Assembly: GCA_008802785.1 (NCBI GenBank)
Contig: VUYT01000027.1
Coordinates: forward strand, 124,001 to 188,000
Reading direction: 5' to 3'
Length of the DNA stretch: 64,000 nucleotides
Source: Symmetrospora coprosmae
Taxonomy: Eukaryota; Basidiomycota; Cystobasidiomycetes; Symmetrosporaceae
Positions 10,760 to 23,107 of the stretch are shown here, piece by piece. The notes under the pieces are model-generated. The model saw only the letters and a list, made by a program, of their open reading frames with translations, was not told where the DNA came from and did no database searches. The first letter of the stretch is position 1, and each line of letters starts with the position of its first letter. The position numbers were made by a program, and so were the translations under genes.

Positions 10760-12106
10760 TTTGCGGGTGGACTGAAGGAGCGAGAAGCAGATGGCAACGT
10801 CGCAAGATGGACGTTTCTCTGTGCCGTTGCCTGTACGTCCCGCCCTAAATTAGGTCCAGCTCTCCCTCTTGCTTCAGCCCCGCCCACGTCCGCGCTCCCT
10901 CTCCCGCTGCGAAATGCACAGAGATCCAGACCTCGAGCTCGCGACTGCGCTGTCCACTCTCTCTCTCGTGCGCGCGCAAAGCAATTAGCTGCCGTATGCT
11001 CGAATAGAGTAGAGCAGAGGGCACACACGAGACAGTGCAATGCCACCGCCCCACCGCCCTGGACGCTGCTCTCTTTGACCTGACCGACTAGCGTTTCGCG
11101 CTAGCTAGCCCGGGATCCTTGCAGAGCCCCGACCGAAGAACAAGGGGGACTGCCTAATTCTGCCGAATGAGCGAGCGGGCACCGAAAAGATGCAGCTGCA
11201 GGTGCGGGCTATTACACCGTACCGGGGTGCTGGTACTATACCACCACTGTGCTGCCTGCGCGCGAAGAGCTGTGCGAGTGCTGGATCTGCTGGCTGTGCG
11301 CTACAACAGCTCGGAAAGCGGCCGCCTGATCGTCGCTGTAGCTTCAGGCTGAGAGAGCTCGCCGCCGGTGTGCAGGGACTTGCAGCAAGTGCGGGAGAGG
11401 GCAAGAAGGCAATGATGAGAACGATATGGTGAGTGGAGAGAAAGAGCCAGCCATCAGGAGCCGGACCTGGTGCTGGTGCTGCTGCATCAACTGCCACCCG
11501 GGCTGGCCCTCAAGAAGGTTCCCTGCCACGCGAGCACAATCAATCTGGCCTGCCGTGCTTCCGAGTCGGTGCTGATTATGCGCGCACATCATCGTCAGCG
11601 CCGCTGCGCGAGTGGCAGCTGCTGGTCTACAGTATACGGTACCGGTGCTGCAAGATGTGCGTAGTGGCAGTCTGACAGGCCTCTCTGCTTTGGTCCTGCT
11701 GCCTGATCTCCCATGGGCTTTTGCCTCGGAGGGCGGTTCCTGAAACGGGCTGCTGGGCTCGAGCAGAGGCTGCCGGACAGCAGAGCGGGCATGGCAGGCG
11801 GTTCTCATCGTGTAGACACCCGTGACTTGGGGCCTTACAGTATGGCTGCCGTGCATGCTACTGTACTACTGTTACTTACGAGCTGTTCCTTGCCCCCTAC
11901 GGACCGACCCGTGTCCTCTCTCGAGCTCTTCCTCCGAGTCGTGCAGACGTGCCTGCACGTGACCTGCGCTTCTGTTTACTCGAGGTCGCGCCCTCTGGCT
12001 CTGTCTGCTTCGGAGTCCGCACACATCTGCTACGCTTCCCTCTTCCACCTCGCAGCTCTTCGGCATCGTGCATCGTGCATCGTGCATAGTGCATCGCACT
12101 GCAGCC
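10760..12106. promoter_or_regulatory. Divergent intergenic region, arrestin-like / BUB1
   Basis: About 1.35 kb between two start codons, long for this window. It holds no ORF that looks coding. Visible elements are a GCTAGCTAGC palindrome near 11100, two similar TACCGG(GG)TGCTG words near 11219 and 11640, and a tandem heptamer just before BUB1 (listed separately). Their function is unknown. Confidence 0.5.
12064..12098 (+). repeat. Five tandem CATCGTG-type heptamers
   Basis: Five consecutive seven-base units (three CATCGTG, then CATAGTG and CATCGCA) end about eight bases before the BUB1 start codon. They would lie in the 5' leader. The first ATG reached in the leader is the one chosen for BUB1 only if transcription starts within or after these units. 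Confidence 0.85.
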
Positions 12107-15100
12107 ATGCCCGACCTGGACTCGCCTCTGCTCCTCCCGCAGATGCACGCGCACACGCATACACCCACACCCGAGGACACATCGGCGACGGCCGCCCCAG
12201 CAAGCAGCAACGCGTCGGCAGTGGACCTCGACGCCATCGAGCAGCAGAAGGAGAACATACAGCCGCTGACGGGTGGACGCTCGGCAAAAGCGCTGCACTC
12301 GCTCTTCACCTCGGACAGGAAACAGGTCCAGGACGAGCTCCGCGAAGGGCACGAGCGGTTCAAGCGCGAGATTGACGCCGTAGAGACGGACGGGCACGAT
12401 GACCCTTTGGACGTCTACCACAGGTGCGTGCTTGCTGTGCGCAGTGACCGAGGTCATGGCGCGGTCGGCGGAAAGGCCACACTCAAGAAGGTGGCTGCCA
12501 CGTCTAAATCGCGTCTCCCTCCCTTTCCCTGCCTCCAGGTACGTCCGATGGACACTGGCGTCGTACCCCACCGGTCCTTCACACTCTTCGCACCTCGTCC
12601 CTTTGCTCGAGCGCGCAACGCGGCGCTTCGTGCACGAGGAGCAGTACCGCTCCGACATCCGCCTGCTCAAGCTATGGCTCCTGTATGCGAAATACGTCGA
12701 CACTCCACGCGACATCTTCAAGTTCCTCGAGGGTCTGCAAGTCGGCGTCAAGCTCGCGAGCTTCTACGAGGAGTGGGCCATGCTAGAAGAGCAGAGCAAC
12801 AGGTGCGCCCCGCTCAGGCGTCGCTTCCCCGTCCCACAAACATCGGCTGGCCCGACAGCGCTGACGGATCTATACTGCGGTCGGACAGCCTGCCCAGCGC
12901 AGATTCGATATACAACCTCGGCATCGCCCGCCGCGCTCAGCCTCTCGAGCGCCTGAAGAAGCGACGGGAGGCGTTCCAGGCGCGCATGCTGCTTCCCCGG
13001 GCCCAGCAGGCCATGCTCGAGCAGCAGCAGGAGCGGGAACAGGGGCGGCACTCGGCGCCTGGCGCTGCACGCTCTATGCTGGGCGCCTCCGCGCCGCGTG
13101 GATCCGCAGTCGCGCCGCAGTTCAAGGGCACGGCCGCGGCCAACGCCTCGGCAAAGACGGCATTGCCCAATAACGGCGCAGCGGGGTTTGCAGTCTTCAA
13201 AGACGATGGACACGATGCGGCCACGCAGCCGCGAGGTTCAGGTGGTAGTCAGGAAGGGTGGACAGACTTTGGGACAAACGCCCTTAGGAAGCGAGAGAAT
13301 GTCCAGACGGCCGTGACCTGGAAAGGCGAAACGCTGCCAATGCTACCGGGAGCTACCTCGTTGGCTGGAGCAGGGAAAATACAGGTGTTTCGTGATGAGG
13401 TGCGTGTGATCAGCCAAGCAGGCTGAGCTGCGAGTGACGAACCTGACCCCCTCCTATCCCAAATTCACAGGACGCCGACGCACCGGTGCCGAAGACTGCC
13501 GTGGATGCTGGACACACGAGCGAGAATGACGGCCTGTCGCTCAGCCGCTCCCTCCGTGGACCAGGGGAGGCCGAACTGCTCAGGCGCGATCCCTTCAGGC
13601 ACTACTCGACGCCGGTCGAGCTGGCCGAAATTCCTGAAGTCGCCGCACCGCAGCGGTCAGCATCGTCACGGTCGAGCATGCCTGGTAGCGCCTCCGCGAA
13701 ATCAACCAGTACATCCGCCAAGGGTCGCGACGGGCGGTCACGGTCAAGCGCAAATGCAGGTGCAGCCACAGCCCCTGATTCTGCGTCAAGCTTGGCTTCG
13801 ACATCAGGGACGACAGCCCCGGCGAAGCGCAAGGAAAAGGTCGCTTCGCCCCTGCAGGCCATCTACCCCGACGGGCTGTCTGGGCCAGAGTACTCCTTCG
13901 AGGAGCTGCGTGCTGCACAGCGCTCGTTGCGGGATTTGCGGACGGGCGAGCTGACCTTGCGCACGAGCGACAGATCCTGGGAGCGCGAAGCCCGGACAGA
14001 AGGGACACCATACAGAGTTGATGCGAGTGGTGAACCAGTCTTGAGGGACGCGGGTGGCGTGCCATTGTTCCGATACCTCCGAGAGCGGGATAGAGAGGCG
14101 CGTCGGCTGCAGCTGGAGGAGGTACGTCAGAGGCGTCTGCAGGAGGAGGAACAGCAGCAGGAGGCCGCGCGACACGCGTTAGAGCTACAGATGAGGAAGG
14201 CGGAAGAAGAGGAAAGCCGACGCAGAGAAGACGCACAGCGACAGCGAGCAGAGGAGGCTGCGGAGCAGGAGCGGCTGCGCCAGGAGGAAGCAGCGCATGA
14301 GCGACAGGCGGAGATGGCGCGGCGGGAGCAGCGCGAAGCCGAGATGAATGAGGAGCTCGAACGGAGATCAGCTATCGAAGCCGAGGGTCGGCGTGCACAA
14401 GAGGAGGCGGAAGAGCGGGAGCGCCGACGCGAGCGCGAGCGCGAGCGTGAGCGTGAGCGTGAGCGTGAGCAGGAAGAGCAGCGGGTCCAACGGCAACAGC
14501 AGATCGACGCTCAGGCTGCGGCTGAAGCGGAAGCAGGAGCAGAGGCGGAAGCGGAAGCGGAAGCGGAAGCAATGCGGCTCGCCAATGGTAGTGGCTCGAC
14601 GACGCGATATGGCCGCCCTCCTTCGCCGACCATCAACACGAAAGCCGCCCTCGCAGAGGTCAATGCCATGTTTGCAAAAACGATGCGATTCGGCACGCAG
14701 GATGACGAGTGCGACGGCGATGACGACGAATCGACGACTGAAGGGTCGACATCCTCAGAGAAGGACGCCGAGGAGGAGATGGACGACGGCTTTAATGGGA
14801 ACCTTTTGCTCCCGGCCAGTCAAGCCGAAACGGATGATACCTTCTGGAGCCATAGCCAGTCGCAGTCGCAGCGCCCTTTCCCGTCCCAGTCGCAGTCAAT
14901 CTTCAACTCGCAGACGCAGTCGCAGTCGCAGCAGTCGGCGTATGTTCCGAGTCAGGCAAGCACTGGCTTTGGCTCAGCTTCTGAATCGGGAGAGACGACA
15001 GAAGAGAGCGACGTCGAGCACGATAGGCGCGGCCAGCTACGAGTGTCGTTGAGCCATTCGCAATCGCGCTCAGCGCACACTTCATTGTCGCGGTCATCGT

Positions 15101-17332
15101 CTGCGTCTTCCGCCGCGTCGGATGCCGGAGAGACCGTGGCGCAATTGGCGCCAGGGAACCGCTTCAAGCCATCCAGGCCGCCCTTCCAGCCAAAGCGCCC
15201 CGACACCGATGCAGCGTCCGCTGCCGTCAACGACGAGAACGCAGTGGGCGCGCCTACACCGGCCTGTCGCAGTCGAGCCGCCTTTAAGCCTTTACGGACC
15301 CCGCTCGGCGCCAAACCGCTCGGCGCGAGTGCTACTCCAGCATTCCAGGTCTTCACCGAGGGAGCCAACTCGGATGCTCCGCCGCTGGCGCCGCGTTTCG
15401 GCTTGGGCAACAAGGCACCGCTAGGCCGGCTCGATATCTTTTCGGTTCAGACTCCTCTCGAGACGAGCGAGCACCCGAACGATGACAATGACGCATTGGA
15501 CGCTGCGAGAGATTGGCAGCCGCTCGAGCTGGGCCCTGCGACCTCGGAAGCCGGGTCTGAGCTCGCGGATACGGACGACGAGGAGAGTGCCGCGCCGGGA
15601 TATGCGATGGGCCGCCGGGTCCCGGGCTTCAATCGCTTCGCGTCCATGATGGACGTCATGACGCCCATTGTCGAGCGGACGTGCGAGTTTGGAATGGCAA
15701 CAGTCACCATGACTGAGAACGGGGACGGCGGAGTCCGCCCCCTTATCGTGCGACGCGACTCCGAGGGCGATGACGGCCTGTTCCAAGAGGATCTCGCGAG
15801 CAGCCGAGGCTCGAATTGGGAAGCGGGACGCAAGCTAGAGCTGATCGAGGAAGAGGAGGAAGCCTCCAGGCACGAGCGCTCTCGCACTAGCAGTGAGGGT
15901 AAGTCTGCATTCTCAAGGTGCCGTCGAATCCCTCCGATCTGACTGACATATATTATCATATGCTTTCGCAGACCGATCCAACACGTCGACAGTCGTGGCG
16001 GACCAGCATGATCGCTCCTCACAGACTGCTCGAGAGCGCTCTCCGCTTGGCCCGACCGAGTCTGCCCGGCCTGCGCCCTGCGATCCACTCATGCCATCCA
16101 CCGTCGATGCCATACTGAACAATCGGGACTTCTCCGTCAACAAGCTCCCCGGCTTCTTGGACTTCCGGCACCGCACCTGTGGGCAGCTGTCGAGCCTCCA
16201 GAAAACAGCAAGATCCCGGCGGCGATCGGGAGCTGCCAACTCTAGCAGGTCGAGCAACGCCCACGAAGACACGGCGTGGGAGCTCGGCCTCGCATCGGAC
16301 GTCTTCTCCGTGCGGGAGAAGCTCGGCGAGGGCGGTTATGGTGCTGTCTTCCGTGTCGCGCTGCTACCCAACAATCTCGATGCGGACGACGACGAGGAGG
16401 AGGACGACGACGACGACTTATTGCAGACGGCGCTCAAGGTGGAGAGTCCCGGCAGTCTGTGGGAGTTCTACGCACTTAATCTGGTACACTCAAGGCTCGA
16501 CTCTCGTGCTTGCCGGTCCATCGTCAAGCCACACCGACTGTACGCCTTCGAGGACGAGACCCACCTCTTGCTGGAGTACTGTGACCAGGGCTCGCTGCTT
16601 GATGCCGTCAACAATGCATGCGAAGCGGGGACTGCTCCAGCAGGCAGCTCGGGTCGCGTCGGCTTTGACGAGACCCTCGCCATGTTCTTCACGGTCGAGC
16701 TCACGCGCATCATTGAGGCTCTTCATGGGAATGGACTGCTCCACGGAGACTTCAAGATCGACAATGTACTCGTGCGGCTGGAGGACCCGCCGTCTGGCAA
16801 TACAAGGGGATGGACGCCCGCCTACAGCCGAGAAGGCACCGGCGGATGGGCTTGCAAAGGCGTCAAGCTCATCGATTTTGGCCGCACCATCGACCTGCGC
16901 AGCTTCCCAGAGGGACAGGAATTTGACCCAGAATGGACAACGGATAAGCACGACTGTGCCGAAGTCCGCGAAGGCCGCCCGTGGTCGTATCAGCCGGACT
17001 ACTACGGTCTGGCCTGCATCGCGCACGTCCTCCTTTTCGGCAGATATCTTGAGGCGCTCATCGCTCCTTGCGAGATGGGTGGCAGGGACCGCTATGTACT
17101 CAAAGAGCCCTTCAAGCGCTACCACCAACAGGCTCTCTGGGTGCGCTTCTTCGACCTCCTGCTCAACCCCTGCCTCGCCAGACCTGACGCCTCGCTCCCG
17201 CTTACGAACGAGCTGGCTGGCATCAGGGTCGAGATGGAGGACTGGCTCGAAGCCAACTCGGAGAAGAGCGGCAAGAGTCTGAAGGGCCTGCTCAAGAAGC
17301 TGGAGATCCACGCCTTGGCGAGCAGGCGGTGA
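12107..17332 (+). CDS. BUB1: Spindle-checkpoint kinase BUB1 with Mad3/BUB1 N-terminal domain
   Basis: Kinetochore kinase that phosphorylates histone H2A and recruits checkpoint proteins. Exons 12107-12423, 12539-12802, about 12898-13399, 13471-15898 and 15972-17332 join in phase to 1,623 residues. In order: a KEN box (QQKENIQPL, residues 48-50); the Mad3/BUB1-I TPR domain, about 70-240 (YVRWTLASYP, LWLLYAKYVDTPRDIF, FYEEWAMLEE, IYNLGIARRAQPLERL); RENVQTAVTWKGETLPM; a Bub3-binding GLEBS motif (IYPDG...YSFEELRA, about 492-508); a long charged coiled coil with (RE)n and (EA)n runs; Gln/Ser repeats; and a kinase domain from about 1285. Kinase motifs: GEGGYGAVF, ALKVES lysine, LHGDFKIDNVL catalytic loop, IDFGRTIDL. 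An Asp/Glu-rich insert sits between the glycine loop and the catalytic lysine. The exon 2/3 junction is the least certain. Confidence 0.93.
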
Positions 17333-17634
17333 TTGATGTAATGCTGTATACGTACGTGGTGACTGGCTTTCCCGAGCCGGACCGTCTTTTCGCTTTTTCA
17401 AGTCTCGAAGCGCCTTCCATTGTGCCGTACATGCCACAGTAACTAGATAGCGATAGCAAGTCAGTTGTGCCTGTGCGAAAGTGGGACACTGCCGACGTCT
17501 TGCCGAATCTGAGAGCGACGGCATGTGGAGCGGCGCTCGCAGCACGTGCACTGCGGATCATCGCCTGAATCTATCCGCCATCCATCCTTCCCTCTACTCA
17601 CCTCTTGCCTTTTGTCGCTTCAAGGTGCACCAAG
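17333..17634. promoter_or_regulatory. Intergenic spacer before the M28 peptidase
   Basis: About 300 bases, holding the BUB1 3' end and the promoter of the next + gene. A CT-rich tract (ATCCATCCTTCCCTCTACTC) lies just upstream of the start codon. Nothing else stands out. Confidence 0.5.
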
Positions 17635-20600
17635 ATGGACGAGAAGATCATCTCTCGCGCTGCCGAGCGACAGCTTTTCCTCGCCTCGGACACCTTGGAG
17701 AAACAGACTGCACCCCTGGATGGCCGCGACGGAGCAAGATCCGATGACGCATCCGCACCGGCCTCAGCAGGCACGAAGAAGCGCTGGGCCTCCTGGAAGA
17801 TTGCCATTATCGTCGCGCTCTCCGTCCTTGCTGGTCTTAAGCTGCACTCCGCCGCATTCGGACACTCCGCTGCCCTCGGAAGGTGGCACTCCCGACTCTC
17901 TGGCTGCAAGGGCGGAGACCGTCGTGCGCTGGCTGGGTACATGCGCTTCTTGTACGGTCACGGACAACATGCAGCAGGCGCTCTTGCCGAAGAAGTTCTC
18001 CTCGAAGGCTCCAAAAAGCAGGAGAGGCTCGAAGAGCTCTTCCTGTCCATCCCGAACAACGCCAGCGCGCTCGAAGCCAGCAGAAGGTGGGTCCCGTTTT
18101 GAATGATAGACATCCGCTCGTTTGTCGCTTGACGAGCGACTCGCGGTTCATCCCTTTGCCTCAGCTACACCGGCTTTGCCCACACGGCTGGCACACCCGG
18201 CGATTTGAAGACCGCCGTGCTCGTCAAGCAGCAATGGGAGCATCTCCTAGGACGCAGAATTACTGGAGAGAAGGATAAGATCTACGAAGCTGGATCCAAA
18301 CAGAGCAGGCGGTCCATGACCACCGTCTCGGCCAAGGACGGCGGCCCGGAGATCTGGATCGATACATACCACGTTCTGCTCAAGTGAGGTTTTCTATGCT
18401 TCCGTTCAATCGACGGGGCTTCCTCATGTCTGACCTCTCCATCGGGTGCCTCTCGCTGCATTGCAGCTACCCTACGCCAAAGGAGACTAGCAAGACAGCT
18501 ATCGCCTTGCACGATGCCGATGGCGCCCTCATACATCAAGCCAAGCTGGCAGAAGACGCTCTCAGTCATGATCCTACTAGCCCGCATGGCAATGCCGACG
18601 TACCGCCGTTTCACGGCTACTCCAAAGCTGGAACTGCTATCGGGCAACTGGTCTATGCGCATTCTGGTACCGTGGAAGATTTCGAGCGATTGCGCGGGGC
18701 TGGCGTGGATGTCAAGGGCAAGATTGCTCTCGTGCGATACGGCGGAAATTTCCGCGGTCTGAAAGTGAAGGCGGCGTCAGAGGCTGGAGCAGCGGGTGTG
18801 ATCATCTACTCCGACCCAGCGGAGGACAATGGCAGTGGGTCTGCTACCGTCTCATATGCTCGGATGTTGACGGGCAGCGGCTTACTGCAGTCTACACAGT
18901 CACGGTCGAGAACGGATACCTACCCTACCCGGCCGGACCGGCCCGTCAGCCATCGTCTCTGCAGCGTGGCTCCGTTCAGTACCTTTCGCTGTTTCCCGGC
19001 GATCCAACAACGCCAGGCAAGCCCTCTTACAAGGACTCCAGGCGTGTGACGCCAACCAGCATTCCGGGTATGTGGCCCCTGCGACCTTTCACGATAGAGC
19101 GGGCTGATCGGCTTTCTACCGCAGACATACCATCGCTGCCGCTCAGCTATGAGGATGCGCTTCCCCTCCTCCGCGTGCTGAATGGCAAGGGACCCTGCTT
19201 TGACGACTGGAAGGGCGGTCTCGGGTATGAAGGTGTCCACTATTGCTCCGGACCGAGCGAAGGCAACCTCACCATGACCAACGATGTGGTGGATGATATC
19301 CGCCCAATCTGGTGAGTGCAGACTTGCCGGCCACATCCGCTCTTAACTAAACAATCACTGTGCATTTGTCACGCGTCCGGCCTTTCCTGCTCACAGGAAC
19401 ACGTACGCCAAGATTCCCGGACATCTCGAGGATGAGGTCGTGGTCCTCGGCAACCATCGCGATGCTTGGGTATTTGGCGCGGCCGACCCTAACTCCGGAA
19501 CCGCGTCGATGCACGAGATTGTTAAGGCACTAGGATTGATGATGAAGAAGGGATGGAAGCCCTTGCGGACCATCATCATAGCATCATGGGATGTAAGCTG
19601 CCTCGGCACCGTATCAGAAAGCCAGAAAGCCCCAGCTAACAATGCCTCTCACCACGACAGGGTGAGGAGTACGGTCTTGTTGGCAGTACTGAGATGGCAG
19701 AGGACTTCCCCGAGTATGCGAAGAAGTTCGTCGCGTACATCAACGTGGATGTTGCGGCCTCGGGGTCGGGCTATTCTGTCCGGGCCTCGCCATCTCTGGC
19801 CGACCTCTTCGTTGACGTCTCGAGCATTGCTGCACCTACCGATACGCCTACGAACGCCTCTCTGAAGGTCGGGCCTCTGGGCAGCGGGAGCGACTTTACG
19901 GGCTTCCTTCAGCATCTGGGCGTAGCGAGCGCTGATCTGGGCTACAGGCCGCACGCCAAGGATGCAATCTATCAGTGAGTGCAGGCGGACAGGACGCCAT
20001 GTCTGTGCACCACTCTTCAACTGCTAAGCCGCTTGTTGCCGTGCTCTTCGATAGCTACCACAGCATCTACGACTCCGAATACTGGATGGAGCGTTATGGT
20101 GACCCCGGTTTCCATCGCCATGTCAAGCTGGCAAAGGTGCGAGCTGTCTCTCAACGAGGATTTTTGACTGTCCAGGCGATGGGCTGACTCACTCGTTTGC
20201 AGGCTATGGGCCTCGCCTCTTTGCGACTGGCCGATTACCCGGTCCTCCCCCTCAACACAACCGCATACGCTTTCGAGCTTCCAAGCTACTTGAAGCAGGT
20301 GGAAGAGACCGCCTCGGCCCACAACATCACCTCGCTTGACTTCTCGGGTCTGTCAGCCGCCATCGAGGCAGTCCAGGCCGCGGCAATCGCGCTCGACGCC
20401 GAGGTCGCTTCGCTGCATGCTGCTTTCGCAGCGTTAGGGAAAATCCACTGCCGCAATAAGAAGCGTCACCATTGGCGCGTCCTGATGCGCAAGATTCGCA
20501 GCATCAACCGGCGCAAGATGGGCTTTGAGCGAGGGTTCATCAGTGAGGAAGGGCTGCCGAAGCGGTCCTGGTACAAGCACCTCGCAGTGGCGCCGGGATA

Positions 20601-20822
20601 CAACCTCGGCTACGGGGCGACAACCATGCCTGGTGGGTGTTTGCGCGGCCTGGAGAGACTGGCAAGCGCCAATCTAACGCATCTCTGTTCTAATTGCGTG
20701 CATTCGCAGGCATCACCGAGGCCATCACGATCTTCCGAGATGAGGAGATGGCTAAGCGGGAGCTGGGCAGGTTGAGCGCTCAGCTGAAGGCAAGTGCAGC
20801 GGCGCTCAAGGGGACGCGCTAG
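17635..20822 (+). CDS. M28-family glutamate carboxypeptidase II / transferrin-receptor-like membrane protein
   Basis: Type II membrane metallopeptidase of the GCPII/Tre family. Ten exons (17635-18086, 18165-18383, 18467-18834, 18900-19067, 19125-19311, 19397-19592, 19661-19974, 20055-20136, 20203-20632, 20710-20822) join in phase to 842 residues. One membrane anchor near residues 45-65 (WKIAIIVALSVLAGL). A protease-associated domain follows (GKIALVRYGGNFRGLKVK, NGYLPYPAGPAR, RGSVQYLSLFPGDP). The zinc ligands of the peptidase are all present: His in GNHRDAW, Asp in AADPNSG, Glu-Glu in WDGEEYG, Asp in INVDVA, His in the AIYHYHSIYDS block. It is therefore likely active, unlike the transferrin receptor. 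A dimerisation-like C-terminal helical domain ends in LKGTR. The sequence between the anchor and SIPNNAS is poorly conserved and its frame is less certain. Confidence 0.88.
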
Positions 20823-21208
20823 ACACTCGGTCTCCGCTCGCAGGGATAGGCATGGCGCTGCCGTTCAACCTGTCAGCACCTCCTGTGCCGCGCGCCTCAG
20901 CTATTAGCTGGTATGGCTCAGGTTAGGTACAAATAGCAGATAATGCAACGCATTGAAATGAGATGATTGGACGCTGCAAAGGCTGCGTGGATCCTGCTTG
21001 CCTGTTCCTGGCTTTGGTCAGCTCTGTCGGACCTGAATCCGATCGCCCTTGCTCTATAGCCAACTCGCACAATTTCATTTCCATGAAGCCGGCGACACGG
21101 TGACTTGTAGAGTCGCCAACAGCAGAGTCACAATAGCAGGTGCAGCTTGGAAGAGCAGCAGGATTAGCCTCAGAGGGAGGGCATAGTTCCGCAGCGAGTC
21201 CTTTGGCC
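20823..21208. promoter_or_regulatory. Promoter and 5' leader of SAM decarboxylase
   Basis: About 385 bases holding the 3' end of the peptidase gene and the upstream region of the SAM decarboxylase. Several upstream ATGs occur; the last one begins a six-codon ORF listed separately. Confidence 0.5.
21083..21103 (+). promoter_or_regulatory. Six-codon upstream ORF (MKPATR-stop) before SAM decarboxylase
   Basis: ATG AAG CCG GCG ACA CGG TGA lies 105 bases before the SAM decarboxylase start. Mammalian AMD1 mRNA carries a six-codon uORF (MAGDIS) that represses translation when polyamines are high. The peptide here differs, so only length and position are alike. Whether it lies in the transcript is unknown. 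Confidence 0.35.
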
Positions 21209-22865
21209 ATGGCTTCGCACGTCTCGGTGTCGGTCCTCGAGGATACGAGCGCCGGCGGTCCCTTTGAAGGGCCAGAAGTGAGCTCGCCCGCCCCGCCTGC
21301 CTTGGCCGTCTCGTATGCGCTGCGTGCCAGGGCTGACCTCTCTGTGTATCAATTCGCACGCAGAAACTGCTCGAGATCTGGTTTGCACCGAGCGTTGAGG
21401 CTCTTGGAGAGCAGGCAGGGCCAAGCAGGGATGCAGGACTGAGGATCGTCCCGCGCAGAGTCTGGGAGGACATGCTCGACCTTGTCCGGTGCAAGGTGCT
21501 GAGCGTCATCGAGGGCGAGGAAGTCGATGCCTATCTGCTCAGGTGTGTCGCTGCTCGCTGCCGCTTTCTTCTTCCGTGCGGCCACATCTACACGTGCGTC
21601 CTGCTTACCAGCCAGACTGGCCTTGCTTGCACAATCCATCGTCACGGCCAAACAGCGAATCGTCCATGTTCGTCTGGCCGCACAAGCTCATTCTCAAGAC
21701 ATGCGGCACGACGACGCTCCTGCTCGGGCTCGACCGGTTGCTCAGCATTGCCAGAGAACATTGCGACCTGGCGTCCGTCTATCGCTGCTTTTACTCGAGG
21801 AAGGCATTCATGTTCCCTGAGCGACAGGTCGGTCCTCACAGGACATGGGACGACGAGGTTAAGTTCCTGGACGATGCTTTCGGTGCGTGCCGGGCGACCC
21901 ATTCAGCACGGCTCGCCTGTGGGCCGATAGGGTTGTAGGCTGATCAACCCGCCCTGCTTCATACAGGCAAGGGACATGGCTCTGCCTACATGGTCGGCAA
22001 GATGAACGGGGATCACTGGCTGCTGTACCTGACATCACCGAAAGATGTGGCAGATGTCGACGGAACAGCTGCGCCTCCCTCACCCGCGGCAGGCGACCAC
22101 CTCATGCAGGACGTGCTGTCTTCTGCCGCCTCCGCTCTCGCCATCTCATCATCGTCCTCCGTGCCAGACGCTTCGCCCCTATCGAACTCTCAAGCGTCCA
22201 CATCGGCATCTGGCCAATCAGTAAAGACGAACGGCCAGAGCCGGCCTACGCCCATCCCTTCACCACCAGACCAAACACTCGAGATTCTTATGACGCATCT
22301 AGATCCAGAAGCGTGTCAGGCCTTCTACTACCCCGTGGAACAATTGACGTCCGTGGACGATGGCGAGGAGAACCAGCACGGCCACCTCGCCGGGACGGAG
22401 CTGTCTGCCAAGCTCGGCATCGACTCCCTCCTGCCCGGCTCGACGCTCGACTCGTTCCTGTTCACGCCGTGCGGGTACAGCGCCAATATTGTCAAGGATG
22501 ACCGGTACGCGACGATACACGTCACGCCAGAGCAGGACTGGTCGTACGCCTCGTTCGAGTGCAACGTCGACTTCCGAACGCCGGAATCGCCTGACCAGCC
22601 GCACGGGCAGAAGATCTACGACTCTGAGGCGCTGCACAACCTCATTGGCCGGATCTTGGCCATCTTCCGCCCGCAGCGGCTCAGCATCACGCTGTTTGTC
22701 AGCGTCGAGGAGGCGCAGGCGGGTGTCGACCAGGGCAGCACTCCGGAGACAAAGACGATACTCGACCCCAAGGTCGCGGAAGGGTACAGACGGACAGACA
22801 GGATCCTGTACGAGTTTGCAGGGTACCACCTGCTCTTTTCGACGTTCGAGAAGAGGCGGCCTTGA
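21209..22865 (+). CDS. SPE2: S-adenosylmethionine decarboxylase proenzyme
   Basis: Makes decarboxylated SAM, the aminopropyl donor for spermidine and spermine; cytosolic. Exons 21209-21277, 21364-21542, 21656-21882 and 21967-22865 join in phase to 457 residues. FEGPEKLLEIWF matches the N-terminal active-site segment of the human enzyme (FEGTEKLLEVWF). The self-cleavage site is intact: LSESSMFVWP, where cleavage between Glu and the first Ser would leave the pyruvoyl group. Also visible are KTCGTTTLL, FSRKAF-type YSRKAFMFPE, the GSAYMVGKMNGDHWLLY block, TPCGYSAN and SYASFECN. A Ser/Ala/Pro-rich insert of about 70 residues after LYLTSPKDV makes it longer than the human protein (334). Possibly controlled by the upstream ORF. 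Confidence 0.95.
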
Positions 22866-23107
22866 GGTTTTGGCCTGGCCATGTGTCGCGTTGGTCTGGA
22901 CATTGCGCTTGCATCTTTTTCGTTCTTGTTGTTTCATATGTAGATGCGCGCATGCTCTGTCAGAGATCTGCACAGTGTCCCATCGCCTCTCCTGCATGTC
23001 TCTTTGCCATCTTTTTGCACAGGCCTTGCGAATAGATGGCACCAGCCTGCTCCGTCTCCGACCAACTCTGCAAGACCGGCAGCAGCAGCACAGCAACAGC
23101 AGCCAAC

